From Bactericera cockerelli (lineage: Eukaryota; Arthropoda; Insecta; Hemiptera; Triozidae), in the NCBI GenBank assembly GCA_024516035.1, contig JAMCCL010000065.1:52751-116750 (forward strand): a stretch of 64,000 nucleotides of DNA, given 5' to 3'. The translations under genes were made by a program, and so were the position numbers. The notes under the pieces were generated by a model. That model did no database searches, was not told where the DNA came from, and was given only the letters and a program-made list of their open reading frames with translations. Positions 9,300 through 19,870 of this stretch are shown one piece after another. Every line of letters starts with the position of its first letter. The first letter of the stretch is position 1.

Positions 9300-10078
9300 A
9301 AATATGCTCCCTCCCTCTGCCTCTCCTTCTCTATCTTTCTCTCGCTCTCTCCTACTCAATTTTTATCACACTAATTTCTTATCCTATTCTTGAATTCTTC
9401 CTTCTCTTCCCTCTAATTTCTCACTACCCCCCTCTCTAACTATTTTTAGCTCTCTAGTACTCCGTCCCTCTCACTCCTTATCCTACTCTCTCTCTTTTAT
9501 TTTTCTATTTATTTCTCTCTCTTGCTTTATTCTACTCCCTTCTTTATCTATCTCTAACTCTCTCTCTCTCCCCCACTTATCACTCCCACTCACTCTCTGA
9601 CCCTCTCCCCTCATTGCACTCTCCTACTTTTGAACTCTTACTTCTCTCCACCCCTCCCCCTTCCCTCACTTCCTCTTTAACTATCTCTAGCACCCTAATT
9701 CCTCAACATACTCTCTCCTTCTCTCTTCCACCTATCATCTTCTCTTTTTGCCATCCCTTTATTTTTCTTCTCATTTTGAACCCCTCCACAAGTCCCAAGC
9801 ACATTACCTCTCTCTCTTTGTCTTTCTCCATCTGTATCTCTCTCTCTCTATCTATCTCTCTCTCTCTCTCTCTTTTTCTATCTCTCTCTTTTTCTCTGTC
9901 TCTCTCTCCTTTATTTTTCCTAGCTCTCTCACTTCCTTTCGTTCTCTCTTTCTCACTCATTTTCTCTCCCTATCTCTCCCTAGGCTCATTTCCTCTCTAT
10001 CCTCCTGTTTCCCACCCTAATTACTCTCTATATCCCCCCTCTCTTCTCCTCACCCCCTCCCTTCCCCTATTGCGCGTC
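9300..10078. repeat. Polypyrimidine (CT-rich) tract
   Basis: About 780 bp almost purely pyrimidine on the plus strand, with pure (CT)n runs near 9838-9908. The Ser/Leu-rich plus-strand and Arg/Glu-rich minus-strand frames are compositional artefacts. Confidence 0.95.
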
Positions 10079-10139
10079 TATCTTCAGTTTCAAATCAATA
10101 TGGGCTTATTATGTTCCACGTCGGGATTAACACTGTGTG

Positions 10140-10735
10140 GCAATAAAAAAATGTATGAGTTGGGTCCTCTCTAAGAAAGGTCATGTATGAATTCGGTCCG
10201 ATTGAAAAAAGGTCATGTATGAATTCGGTGCCCTGGTACCTGCCCTGATGATCAGGTAATTATAGTATTTTTTTCCTCATAGGCATGACCTTCAATGTAT
10301 TTTACCTAACCCTACTATAAAACCGAGGCATGGCCTGCATTGTATTTTACCTAACCCTACTACAAAAGCGAGGCATGGCCTACATTGTATTTTACCTAAC
10401 CCTATTATAAACCCAAGGCATGGCCTTCAATGTATTTTACCTAACCCTATTATGAACCGAAGGCATGGCTTTCATTGTATATTAATATTACCTAACCCTA
10501 CTATTAACCCTAGTCGTGGCCTTCAAGGAGGAAATGGATAGTCTTGCTGAATGTAATTATCTACAACATAATTTACTAACTTAATAACAGCAGGATTAAT
10601 ACATTAAAAACAAACAATCAACCTATAAGTCATTAAGATCGCACAAAACTCGTACATCACCTTTTTTAGGCGGCACCGAATTCATACATGCGAAAAAGGT
10701 GTGGGTAATCTTCGCACCGAACTCACCTTTTGCCG
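10140..10735. mobile_element. Fold-back element E3 with GAATTCGGT arms
   Basis: The left arm has TGTATGAGTTGGGTCC, then TGTATGAATTCGGTCC and TGTATGAATTCGGTGCC. The right arm has the inverted partners GGCACCGAATTCATACA and GCACCGAACTCACC. The centre holds a 45-bp minisatellite related to E1's. Outer ends are tentative (left GGCAATAAAA, right CACCTTTTGCC) and no clean target duplication was found. No coding sequence. Confidence 0.68.
10281..10515. repeat. 45-bp minisatellite inside E3, about 5 copies
   Basis: The unit GGCATGGCCTTCAATGTATT + TTACCTAACCCTACTATAAA + ACCGA is clearly the same family as 3884-4235. The fifth unit has a short ATTAAT insertion. Confidence 0.9.
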
Positions 10736-10739
10736 AACC

Positions 10740-11050
10740 AAGGTACACCGGTACACCCGATTTTGATGAAATTTTGCATATATACTCGTACATATGCATA
10801 TTATTGTTTTACATAGGTTATTTATATTTATTTTAATTAATTATAATTTAACTCTGATATCTAAGAAAATCCGAAATTTTGGACAAAAAGTCAAAAAATA
10901 AATAAATCGATATTCTACCATATAAAATAAATTTGAAGAAAATTGGTTCAGTCGTTTTGGAGATACAAGTAATTTGGTACAAAATCTCAAAATTGACACG
11001 TGTATACAATGTGAAACAATCCCGAGAAAGTATTGGGTCCATAATTGACA
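10740..11050 (-). repeat. Family 1, first half, minus strand
   Basis: GGTACACCCGATTTTGATGA, TAATTATAATTTAACTCTGA, AATTGGTTCAGTCGTTTTGG and GTCCATAATTGACAGTG are the reverse of the 19871-20215 part of the full copy. Confidence 0.82.
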
Positions 11051-11424
11051 GTGTTTTTTATTTGAAACATTAACAAAACAATGAATGATAACTCCACATG
11101 AAAAAAAAAAACTATTTGTTTAGAACATTTTTCTTCGAATGTTCTGATTTTTAAAACTATTCTTACTGTTTTACCATCAAACTTTTCATAAAGATATCTA
11201 CCATCAGCGGGTTATTCTCACTCCGACGTCTAATCCAAACTATTTTGCTTAATGATCCTGGATTCCTCGCTCCTAAAGCATGCGAGGCTCCTAAACATTC
11301 CTTACATCAGCGCAACCCCCCTCCCATAACATCCCTCCCTTCCTCTCCTTCCTTCCCTTACCTCCCCCCACATTCGCTCCCTCGGAACTTTATCAGTGCT
11401 ACTTCTGCCGCTTCTTCTACCTAC

Positions 11425-11490
11425 CTCAGGTCAACAGTAAGGCGGACTCGTGACCGCTGGCTCGAGTCTCAGATACGACAAAAATTGTGA
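11425..11490 (+). other. Possible tRNA-derived SINE scrap
   Basis: AAGGCGGACTCGTGACCGC followed by a B-box-like GGCTCGAGTCTC resembles the head of SINE family A, but it is too short to be sure. The upstream 11235-11424 has no recognisable feature. Confidence 0.3.
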
Positions 11491-11696
11491 ATGATCGACA
11501 AAAAAATGATCGTTTGATAAGAGAAATACTATAACCACACACTCTTCAAGCCATTTTTACTGTCCTAATCCTATAGAAACGAAAGTAATGGAATCATCCA
11601 AAATTTTTGATGGACAGTTTTTTCTCTCAGAAAATGTATTATACATGAGTGTTTGCATTTTTATTTTGTAGCCATGAAACAAGAGCAGTTTTGGCC

Positions 11697-12098
11697 GCTC
11701 GTGGTCTATGCTCGTATGTATAGATTTGCTCGTGGTCTATGCTCGTATGTATAGATTTGCTCGTGGTCTATGCTCGTATGTATAGATTTGCTCGTGGTCT
11801 ATGCTCGTATGTATAGATTTGCTCGTGGTCTATGCTCGTATGTATAGATTTGCTCGTGGTCTATACTCGTATGTATAGATTTGCTCGTGGTCTATACTCG
11901 TATGTATAGATTTGCTCGTGGTCTATACTCGTATGAATAGATTTGCTCGTGATCTATACTCGTATGTATAGATTTGCTCGTGGTCTATGCTCGTATGTAT
12001 AGATTTGCTCGTGGTCTATACTCGTATGTATAAATTTGCTCGTGGTCTATACTCGTATGAATAGATTTGCCCGTGATCTATACTCGTATGTATAGATT
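11697..12098. repeat. 31-bp minisatellite, 13 copies
   Basis: The unit is GCTCGTGGTCTATGCTCG + TATGTATAGATTT, at exact 31-bp spacing. Variant units carry TATACTC, a GAATAG ending and a GATCTA change. The pair with GAATAG followed by GATCTA occurs twice, four units apart, pointing to a second-level duplication of about 124 bp. Confidence 0.97.
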
Positions 12099-12399
12099 CA
12101 CTATCCCAAAGTATAAATTCCTTCTGATAGACGAGAAGTGATGGAATACTTTCCAATTAGGTACTTGGTCAACAAGAGCCAACCGGTAAATGTCCCCTAC
12201 AAACTGCCCATATCATGTTGAGGATTTTCCCTCCATCTTTTCATAAGTTGAATCATGCCTGTGTTCACATCCGAGTTCTAATAGTGTCCAATGATTTTGG
12301 GCTCTTAGCAACACTAGTTCCTGTGTTGGACCAGACCCTTGACAAGTGCAATTGTTTATATCCGTAATCGTAATTGTATCACCGACATCAGACCGTTGT

Positions 12400-12973
12400 G
12401 TCGTGACGTCACCAAGTTCTCTCCCGACCCAAATTTTGGTCAGGCAAGTACCACGAGTTCTCTACCGCTAATGGTTTTATCAACACCGAATTCTCTCCCG
12501 TCGCGTGCATTTTTACCTGAGTTTTTATACGTACATATTTTATAATAGAAACACCTAATTGGTATCATTGAATTAGACCTGAGGCATGGCCACCTATGTA
12601 TTTTACCTAACCCTACTATAAAAGTGCGGCATTGCCTTCTATGTATTATATCGAACCCTACTATAGTTCTGAGGCATGGCCTTCTATATATTTTACCTGA
12701 CCTTACTATACACTCGAGGCCTTTCATTAGTTAGAATAGTTACAGATTTTAAAGATTTCCTTATAAAAAGCTGATTCATAAATAATAATGATGATTTTCT
12801 AGTTTTCATTTTCTTAAATACCTTAAAAAAAGCATGGTCTTATTTTCGGGAGAGGATTTGTTGTGAACCCTTCAACAAGCGGAAGAGAACTCGTGGTGAC
12901 CCCTGCAACAAGCGGGAGAAAACTCGGGTAAGAAAAGGTCAACGAAAGAGAACTCGTTACCTCCCGTCGTGAT
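12400..12973. mobile_element. Fold-back element E4 with GAGTTCTC arms
   Basis: The left arm carries CCAAGTTCTCTCCCG, CACGAGTTCTCTACCG and CCGAATTCTCTCCCG. The right arm carries the inverted CGGGAGAGGATTTG, GGAAGAGAACTCGTGG, GCGGGAGAAAACTCGG and AAAGAGAACTCG. Three 45-bp minisatellite units sit between them. Candidate 8-bp flanks are GTCGTGAC (12400-12407) and GTCGTGAT (12966-12973), with one mismatch, and the outermost inverted match has a gap, so the ends are tentative. Confidence 0.65.
12583..12722. repeat. 45-bp minisatellite inside E4, 3 copies
   Basis: GAGGCATGGCCACCTATGTA + TTTTACCTAACCCTACTATA and two diverged neighbours; same family as in E1 and E3. Confidence 0.85.
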
Positions 12974-13389
12974 GTCATTAGGTAATCCTAAACTTGAGAG
13001 TCAAAGGAAAGGTCTGTACTTTTAATGCCTGTAATTATTTGTCCTCTACAAAAGCAAAAAATCAGTAGGGTCAACAGACAAGTCTCTAATTCCAATGCCT
13101 TGAATTTAATGACTCATAATACAAAAAAAGAAATATTCAAAAATTGTAATATTCAAAAGTCTTTTGAGATGTTCTACCGTTAGCTTCATCCACTCCTTTT
13201 GGCTTAAAAAAAAACCTTCCCGTTTCCATTTATTCAACTCCCCAGGTAGTCACCGGGACGTGCCCATCTCCCAGCAATATCAAAGCAATCCACTTTGGCT
13301 CCTCACTTGAGACAATATTGTGAGTCGCTTTATTTACCGACCCCTTGCCATTTTTTAATAAAAAGTTTTGGGGGCATTTTAAAAGAATA

Positions 13390-13390
<1 letters not shown>

Positions 13391-13455
<65 letters not shown>
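13391..13455. repeat. (GA)n microsatellite
   Basis: Two GA runs separated by a GG at about 13415. A pyrimidine-rich tract follows at 13535-13650. Confidence 0.97.
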
Positions 13456-13458
<3 letters not shown>

Positions 13459-13943
13459 GTCAGAGAGAATTCCTTTTCTTGGTATTGTGTACGTAAAAGA
13501 AAAGTTCGTTCGTTTCTTTTGATGCAAAGTTGTTTGTCTTCCTTTTTTTCTCCCTTCCTTCTCTCTGTTCCACCCCTCTTTCTTGCTCTATTCTCACCCT
13601 CTTCTCCTTTTCTCCTTTACTTCTCCCTCTTTTTTCCCCTCCCATTGAAAGCATACTAGGTAACCACCGTTCTTACCTGTGGGGCATTGCTGGCATTTTT
13701 ATTTATTCATGGCTTTCCGTCCTTGTGAGATCCGGTCTGGGGAAAAATCTACAGGTCCTTGAGAGGATGAGAGGGAGAGAGAGAGAGAAACAAAAGGACT
13801 TCCTTAGAATTTTTTCTATCTTTTGTAGGACCGAGTTTTCATTTGCTGTTAAAATCGAGAAATATGAAAATATCTTTTCCTGCCTGGTATTAGTTTTTTG
13901 AAAATTTAAAAGCCCTGAATAATCTGAATGTTTGATCCCGTCA

Positions 13944-15640
13944 GATGCTACCCCGCCCGACGACCTGGTCTCCATTGGCGCTTCGGACAACCTCAGCGAT
14001 GTGCAGTTCACCCACGCTGAGGTCGAAGTGGCGCTAAGGCAGATCAAGCCTAACAAGGCCCCCGGACTGGACGGCATCCCGGGCTCTTCAATCAGGTAGA
14101 CCATCGCCATTGTGAGACCCATTATGCTGGCCATCGCCAACCAGTGCTTGGATCTTGGCTACTTCCCGTCTGCTTGGAAAGAGGGACTTCTTCGCAACAT
14201 CCCGAAGGGAACTGATGGAGACCCCGCCTTGATCAAGTCTTACCGGCCGCTCACACTCCTGACGGAATTCTCCAAAGTCTTGGAGAGACTGATCACAGGC
14301 AAAATCTACAGCTCCGTCCCGGGAAGAATCTACTCACCCAGGCAGTTTGGATTTGTTGCGGGATCCAACACCACCAAGACGCTGATGGACCTCATGAGAA
14401 CGGCCGAGACCTACGACCAGCCCTACATGATTGCTGTCATGGTGGACATCGCGGAAGCCTTCGATACCGCGCGCTGGGACATTATCTTCAGCCGTCTAGT
14501 CGAACGCAACCTCCCGCAGAAGCTCATCAATGTCGTCTGGAGTTACTTCACGGATTGCCGAGTCATCTTCAAGGCTGAGACCGTCGAGGTGGCAAAGGCG
14601 ACAACAAGAGGCTGTCCACAGTGCAGCATTCTGGGCCCGGACGGATGGAATTTGCTGCTGGATCCCCTGCTCATCCTTGATTTGCCGCCGAACTGCCATA
14701 TCTTCGCGTATGCGGACGACATCACCGTCCTCATCACTGGAGATGTGGCCAGGGAGGTGAGTGAAAGAGGGCAGGCGGCCATGGAGGCCATCAACACATG
14801 GACGGCAGGAAAAGGGTTGAAGGTTGCACCTGACAAGTGCAAGTGGATATTGCTGAGGGGCTTCTCAAGGATGGAAGGCGGGAGAAGAATCACCCGAGTG
14901 CTGCCGCCGCTCAAGCTTGGAAGGACCACGGTGCAAATAGCAAGATACTCTACGTTGCTCGGAGTCACTCTCGACGACTGCGGATACTACCTGAAGTATG
15001 TCGAAGAGAGAATGGCTTCGGGTATCAAGAGCTTTGCCATGCTCCGACGGGTGTTCTCCAAAACGTGGGGTACGAGAGCGGATGGTCTCCAACTCATCTA
15101 CCGGGCTGCAGTAATCTCGAGAGCGACCTACTGCGTGGCGCTTTGGGGCCATCAACTGTACACCAGAAGGAAGATCATCGCCCAGCGTCTCAGAACCTGT
15201 CAAAGGTTCTGCACCATCGCCATATGCGGAGCCGCTACCAGTACAAGCCACGTGGCAACCCAAGTCCTGGCGGGAGAGCCCCCTCTGGACATGGTTGCAA
15301 GCGAGCTGTACGTGCTGGAATTGCTTCGCAACGGCGAGGACTCTGCTGTTCACCTGGGCGAGGACATCCAACTGGCTGATCAAGATGTCGGAGTGCTGAA
15401 GACGCGGCTGCGGGAGATCATCCTGGAGAAGTGCCAGGCTGAATGGGACAGTGCGGACACCGGCCGGACCACCTACGCCTTCTTCCCCAATATCCGGGAG
15501 ATGCTGAAGGTGAAGTTCGGACACCCGGCACCTATCACGCACCCTCACGGGTCACTGCAGCATATACGGCGATTATTGATGCCGTATATTGAAAAGGCCG
15601 GGCGAGAATGGCAAGTGTGCGATCTGTGCGGTACTTGACA
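13944..15640 (+). pseudogene. R1-like non-LTR retrotransposon reverse transcriptase
   Basis: One frame runs from 13944 with KPNKAPGLDGIPG, is broken by an in-frame TAG at about 14097, then stays open to 15638. Visible RT blocks are SYRPLTLLTEFSKVLERL, PRQFGFVAGSNTT, MVDIAEAFDTARWDIIFSRL (first catalytic Asp), GCPQCSILGPDGWNLLLDPL (the family's QGS has become QCS) and FAYADDITVLI (catalytic YADD, about residue 200 from the GTG at 14112). The C-terminal zinc knuckle starts as VCDLCG, then a frameshift near 15630 puts the rest (DTVYHTVSLCP-like) in another frame. The N-terminal endonuclease and ORF1 are missing, and flanks do not look like 28S rDNA. GC content is clearly above the surroundings. 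Confidence 0.88.
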
Positions 15641-15956
15641 CCGTACTACACCGTATCACTGCCTGTCCCAATCATATCAACAGCCGGAGGAAGATGGAGA
15701 TGGAATGTTCGATTAAGAGTACTACAAGGGACACCCAGACTGGGCAACCGTGAAGCGACACCCAGAACGGGGTCGAGTATAACCCGGACGCAGAATGCGC
15801 CAGGAGATGAGTTTCCAGACAAATCAAATCGTGAGGCAGAAAGCCCCCCGTGTTGAAACGGACGCAAAAATAAAGTCAGATCACTCCTGAAATACTCCAA
15901 GTCCAAGCATATCTTAGGACTGAGCGCGCGAAGCTTTAAGGGCTAATAGCTTAGGT

Positions 15957-16111
15957 GCACCCAGAATGGGACCTCGCGTGCTTGGAAGCAACTATAGTAC
16001 CTTATGCGCTTCAAGAAAAAAAAGTAGACAGGGAACTTGATTCATTAGAAGCCCAAGGCGTCATTTCGCCTGTAGCTATTAGTGACTGGGGATCACCTCT
16101 TCTCTGTCTTT

Positions 16112-16149
<38 letters not shown>

Positions 16150-16300
16150 AGATGGAAACGTTTGTCTCTGTGTAAATTATAAATGCGAGGTAAACGAAAG
16201 ATTAATACAAGCTAATCACCCTGTACGTAAAATAGACGACGTTATACACAGTTTGCGAGGTTCAAAGTATTTTTGTAGGCTTGATTTGTCAAATTTAGGA
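15957..16300 (+). pseudogene. Ty3/gypsy-type reverse transcriptase fragment with poly-A expansion
   Basis: Reads VPYALQEKKVDRELDSLEAQ, GVISPVAISDWGSPLL, then a run of about 33 A (16116-16148), then in another frame DGNVCLCVNYKCEVNERLIQ and SLRGSKYFCRLDLSN. These are the consecutive blocks of the N-terminal part of a Ty3/gypsy RT (family order: calpaLxEkVexELdrLexxGvI, PKKDG, LCVDY, LxGxkyFsKLDL). The A run sits where the family has a Lys-Lys pair. No LTR, protease, integrase or the YxDD block is present. Confidence 0.85.
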
Positions 16301-16439
16301 AAAGTTTTAGGCAAGGGTCTGAGCTTTCATTTGACATATCGATCGCGAAATTCTGATCAGCCGTTTTTTTAGGCTAAGCCGGGTGAGGACAAAAAATGGT
16401 TGCGTGACACAATTTTTTTTTCTCTTTTTTTTACTTCTC

Positions 16440-16668
16440 TGTGTGGTGTGTGTGTCTGTGTGTGTGGTATGTATGTGGAGTGGTGTGTGTGTGGTGTGGT
16501 GTGTTTCCCGCTAACTTTTATCAATTTTGTGTGGTGTGTGTGTCTGTGTGGTGTATGTCTGTGTGTGGTGTGTGTGTTTGGTGTGTGTATGTGTGGTGTA
16601 TGGTGTGTGTGTGGTGTTTGTGTGTTTGGTGTGTGTGATGTGATGTGATGTGATGTGATGTGTGTGTG
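16440..16668. repeat. (TG)n-rich microsatellite cluster
   Basis: TG-rich blocks with TGTGG and TGATG variants, interrupted by CCGCTAACTTTTATCAATTT at about 16508. Cys/Val-rich open frames here are artefacts. The following ATGGGCTGGCGAAGCGGCG (16673) recurs at 18796. Confidence 0.93.
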
Positions 16669-16789
16669 TCCGATGGGCTGGCGAAGCGGCGCGGCGATTG
16701 TAATCCGCCAGTTTAGAATAAAGTTAAAATTTACCACCCTGTATGGTAACTCTGTGTGTTTTGATTTTTTTCTCATTGTTCGTTTCCAG

Positions 16790-17440
16790 TTGTTTGTCTT
16801 TCTTCTTTCAATAATAAAAATATACTTGAGTTGTTCTTTCCTCTCTTTTACATTTTCCTTCTTCTCTCTTCTTTTCCTGTTCCTCTTTTTCTCTTTTTTG
16901 TTTTTCTCTTTATCTTTACATTTCTTTGCTATTTTTTTTTCCTCTCTTTTCTCTTTCTCTCTCTCTCTCTTTTTCTATGTAATGTATCTCTTCTATGACA
17001 CAACCGACTTCAGTAGCTTGATAGATAAGGCCGCTGACTTGTAACCTGGAGGTCGAAGGTTCTAATACTGGTTTCATCGAAGATTTGGTAAAGCGAGTTT
17101 AAAACACATATATGATAACTGACTATCTCTTCTATTTCTCTCTTCCTCTCTCAAAGTCTCCCTATCTTTATCTGTCTATCTCTCTTGCTTTATCTCATTA
17201 GCTCTACCAGATCTATCTTTTCTTATCTTTCTTCCATGTACTCTTTTTTCTCCTTTCCTTTATCGTTCATATTTTCCCTTCCGCACTCACTAAATAGTAA
17301 CGTCCTATATCTCAAGCGTTGTTTGCATCTCTCAATATCTCTCTCTCTCTGTTCTCTCTAGCTCAGTCTACAGTGGCTTTCTATATCTCGAGTGTTGTTT
17401 GTCTCCCCTCCTTTCCCGCCTCCTCTCTAATTCCTCCAGC
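16790..17440. repeat. CT-rich tracts around a SINE
   Basis: Pyrimidine-rich sequence at about 16790-16985 and 17120-17440 flanks the SINE at 16995-17110. Confidence 0.85.
16995..17110 (+). mobile_element. tRNA-derived SINE (family A)
   Basis: GTAGCTTGATAGATAAGGCC (A-box region), GCTGACTTGTAACCTGGAGG, a degenerate B box GAAGGTTCTAATACT, and AAAGCGAGTTT. It matches 1953-2086 (inverted) and 45024-45170. Confidence 0.75.
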
Positions 17441-18369
17441 CTCCTATTATCCTTCCACCCCCTTCTAGTAAAATTTCAGTTCTCAAGTGTAGCAATTTGC
17501 TGAGAATAGAATCCACTTTGTTGGATGGCAATGGTCCACCACACAGACCACAAGAGCTAACAAGGAGACAGGGACAGTAAAAAAGAAAAGAGAGAGAATA
17601 AGAACTTGAAAAGAAGAAAGAGAAGAAGAAAAAAGAGATATTGAAAGCTATTTCTATTGAAAATAAAAAAAACACTGAAAGTTTCACAAAAGATGTTGTA
17701 TTGATGGCATAACGACCAAGCAATTGAATGCCGAGTCGATAGCTTTCTATGTATAAGTACAACTGGATACTTCAGGTAAAGCACAAACTCAACAACTACC
17801 AAATGCCACAAAAGTATGCACTTTACAATACAGTGTGGTTCAATGGATCAAAACTATTTTAAGAGGATCATAATATTTTTATTACAGTTAAATGAGTTAT
17901 ATATTTGTCAAAGTTAACATTGAATAGGTTATTTATTGTATGTATTAATTAAAAAAGTTATAAATTTGTATTAAAAAAAAAAACCAAAAAAAAAAAAAAT
18001 TCAAACGCATTTTTATATTTACTGATAGTCTCGGTAGGGGTTTGGCTGTAGAACTTAAGGATGTAGAACTTAACTTAAGGCTGTAGAACTTAAATATTTA
18101 AATAAAACTACAACTTAAGTTTTGAATATGTTTCATAATAATAAAAAGTACCCTAATACCTATTTCAAAGAGTAAGGGCCTCATAGTTCAATCTTTGAAA
18201 GAAGTATGTACTCGTTTTTTCCGAATTAGGCATTCATGGTCCCCAAACGTTCAACATGCGTGAAAGCCCAGTGTTATAGACATATGAATTTGTAGGTACT
18301 TGAAATAATTAATCATAATGATATAGCCATAAATACGAAAAGAATAAGAGGAAAAAAAGAAAATCTACA
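17441..18369. other. No recognised feature
   Basis: Minus-strand frames at 17427-17811 are Phe/Leu/Ser-rich and overlap GA-rich sequence; I do not regard them as genes. A short local repetition of CTGTAGAACTTAA occurs at about 18045-18090. Confidence 0.4.
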
Positions 18370-18605
18370 TCTCTATATATAAAACAGAAAAAAGGACTAC
18401 CTACCTATGTTTGTTTGTCCGGATTTGTTTAGCCTAAACGGTAAGAGATAGCGAAAAATGTCTCAGAATTGACCCCCCCAAAACCATTATCGCTTTGTCC
18501 AGAAAAATTATAAAAAGTTCAAAAAGGCATTGCTGTCCAGCAGTACGGCCATGCCTTAGTAAATTTGAAATTTAGTCCCGTTGCAAAGCACGGGCAAACG
18601 GCTAG
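18370..18605 (+). mobile_element. Non-autonomous Helitron-like element
   Basis: Starts TCTCTATATATAAAACAG after an A and ends CCCGTTGCAAAGCACGGGCA + AACGGCTAG. The 3' hairpin (CCCGT with ACGGG) followed by CTAG is the standard Helitron end. It is 236 bp and non-coding, and is followed directly by another TC-type start at 18606. Confidence 0.75.
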
Positions 18606-18827
18606 TCTACATATAAAAGAAAGCTGTCTGTATGTGTGTATGTATGTATGTATTTTCTTTATAGAAATCCACACCGTTTGACCGAGAAACCTGAAATTTA
18701 GAACATAGGTCCAGTTGGATCAGGGAATTCTTTAAGGCTATCCTATAAGGAATAGGAATCAGACTGGAGGTGTGTGTGTGCGTTGTGTGTGTTTCATGGG
18801 CTGGCGAAGCGGCGGGTGTCCCGTTAG
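18606..18827 (+). mobile_element. Second Helitron-like unit, head-to-tail with the previous one
   Basis: Begins TCTACATATAAAAGAAAG immediately after the CTAG of the first unit. The body includes CCACACCGTTTGACCGAGAA and GGGCTGGCGAAGCGGCGGG; the end reads CCCGTTAG, one base from CTAG. The 3' hairpin is weak. Related fragments lie at 1815-1935 (minus) and after 16673. Confidence 0.5.
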
Positions 18828-19078
18828 TACCATATAGAGTTGTAAAAATGTAATATGGTACATCTAAACAATCATGAAACTGATATAGGTAGAGCCAGAA
18901 AGAGAGAGGTAGAGAGAAATGGAAGAGAGCGGGGCGGGAGAGAAAGAGAGAGAGAGAGAGGAGGGAAAGGAAAGGAAATTATTAAAATTTAATAAAACTT
19001 GAGAAATTATGAAATAAGGGACTCTGAGGTGACAGGATATCCCCTCTTTCCCTTACATCTTTCACCCCTTTTTCATTG

Positions 19079-19626
19079 TACAGGTGCGGCGCGGTTATGT
19101 CCCATTTGAATCACCCAGTGTGAAGCCGCATTTCTAATTAGACAAGTTCAAACAAAGTTAGAAGATGCACAAACTATAATTTTTTCGATTCAATTGAGCT
19201 CAGTTGTCAAAATGATTTTATCAAAGCAACAGAAAGCTTATTGCGTGTAAAGTTATTTTTCGAAAAATAAGTGTATCGTAGCAGTACAGCGGAAGTTTGA
19301 CATTGCACACCAAACTGTAACTCGATCTGCATGGAGGGAGTTTTCATGAAGTTCCTAGGTTGTTGTCCTCCAATAACGCATTTTTGTCATACAGTTTGGT
19401 GTGCATGTCAAACTCCGCTGTACTGCTACGATACAATTATTTTTTGAAAAATAACTCTCACGCAATAAGCTTTCTGTTGCTATGATTAAATCATTTTGAC
19501 AAAGAGCTAAATGAATCGAAAAAATTAGTAGTTTGTGATCTTCTAACATTGTTTGAACTTGTCTAATTAGAAGTGCGGCTTCACATAAGCGATTCAAAAT
19601 GGGACATAACCGCGCCGCACCCTGTA
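19079..19626. mobile_element. Palindromic element carrying a DUF4817-like HTH segment in each arm
   Basis: Ends are TACAGGTGCGGCGCGGTTAT and its inverse ATAACCGCGCCGCACCCTGT + A, with about 250-bp inverted arms. In the left arm (plus, about 19218-19350) one frame reads KQQKAYCV, a stop, then SYFSKNKCIVAVQRKFD. The right arm (minus) reads RESYFSKNNCIVAVQR. This matches the short helix-turn-helix domain (DUF4817) found in arthropod mariner-related proteins. Both copies have stops or frameshifts and there is no catalytic domain. Confidence 0.75.
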
Positions 19627-19870
19627 TATCATCATAGGGTGTCGTCATCGTGAATGATAGTAGCCAGACTGTGGAGGAATGTTTCAGCATCTACACTACT
19701 TTACAAGAGCTAATAATTGACAAGAGCCCCAGAACCAAGCCAATGCTGGTTTACTCCCTGTTTATAGTCCCCAGCTAGACATAGTGTATAGCAGAATGAA
19801 AAAGAAACGGAGAGAGGGAGGAGAGATATAGAGGTGAGAAAGAAAGAGAATGCTTTAGAGATGAAGGGAA

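Noticed and set aside
9614..10174. 186-residue Ser/Leu-rich open frame
   Set aside because: Lies in a polypyrimidine tract. Pure CT sequence has no stops on either strand, and there is no domain.
11697..12098. CRISPR array
   Set aside because: Direct 31-bp tandem copies with no spacers in a eukaryotic sequence; it is a minisatellite.
15957..16300. Endogenous retrovirus
   Set aside because: Only about 100 residues of a Ty3/gypsy RT remain, with no LTR, envelope or other pol domains; nothing supports more than a retrotransposon scrap.
16400..16648. Cys/Val-rich small protein
   Set aside because: Translation of TG microsatellite; both other frames are also open.
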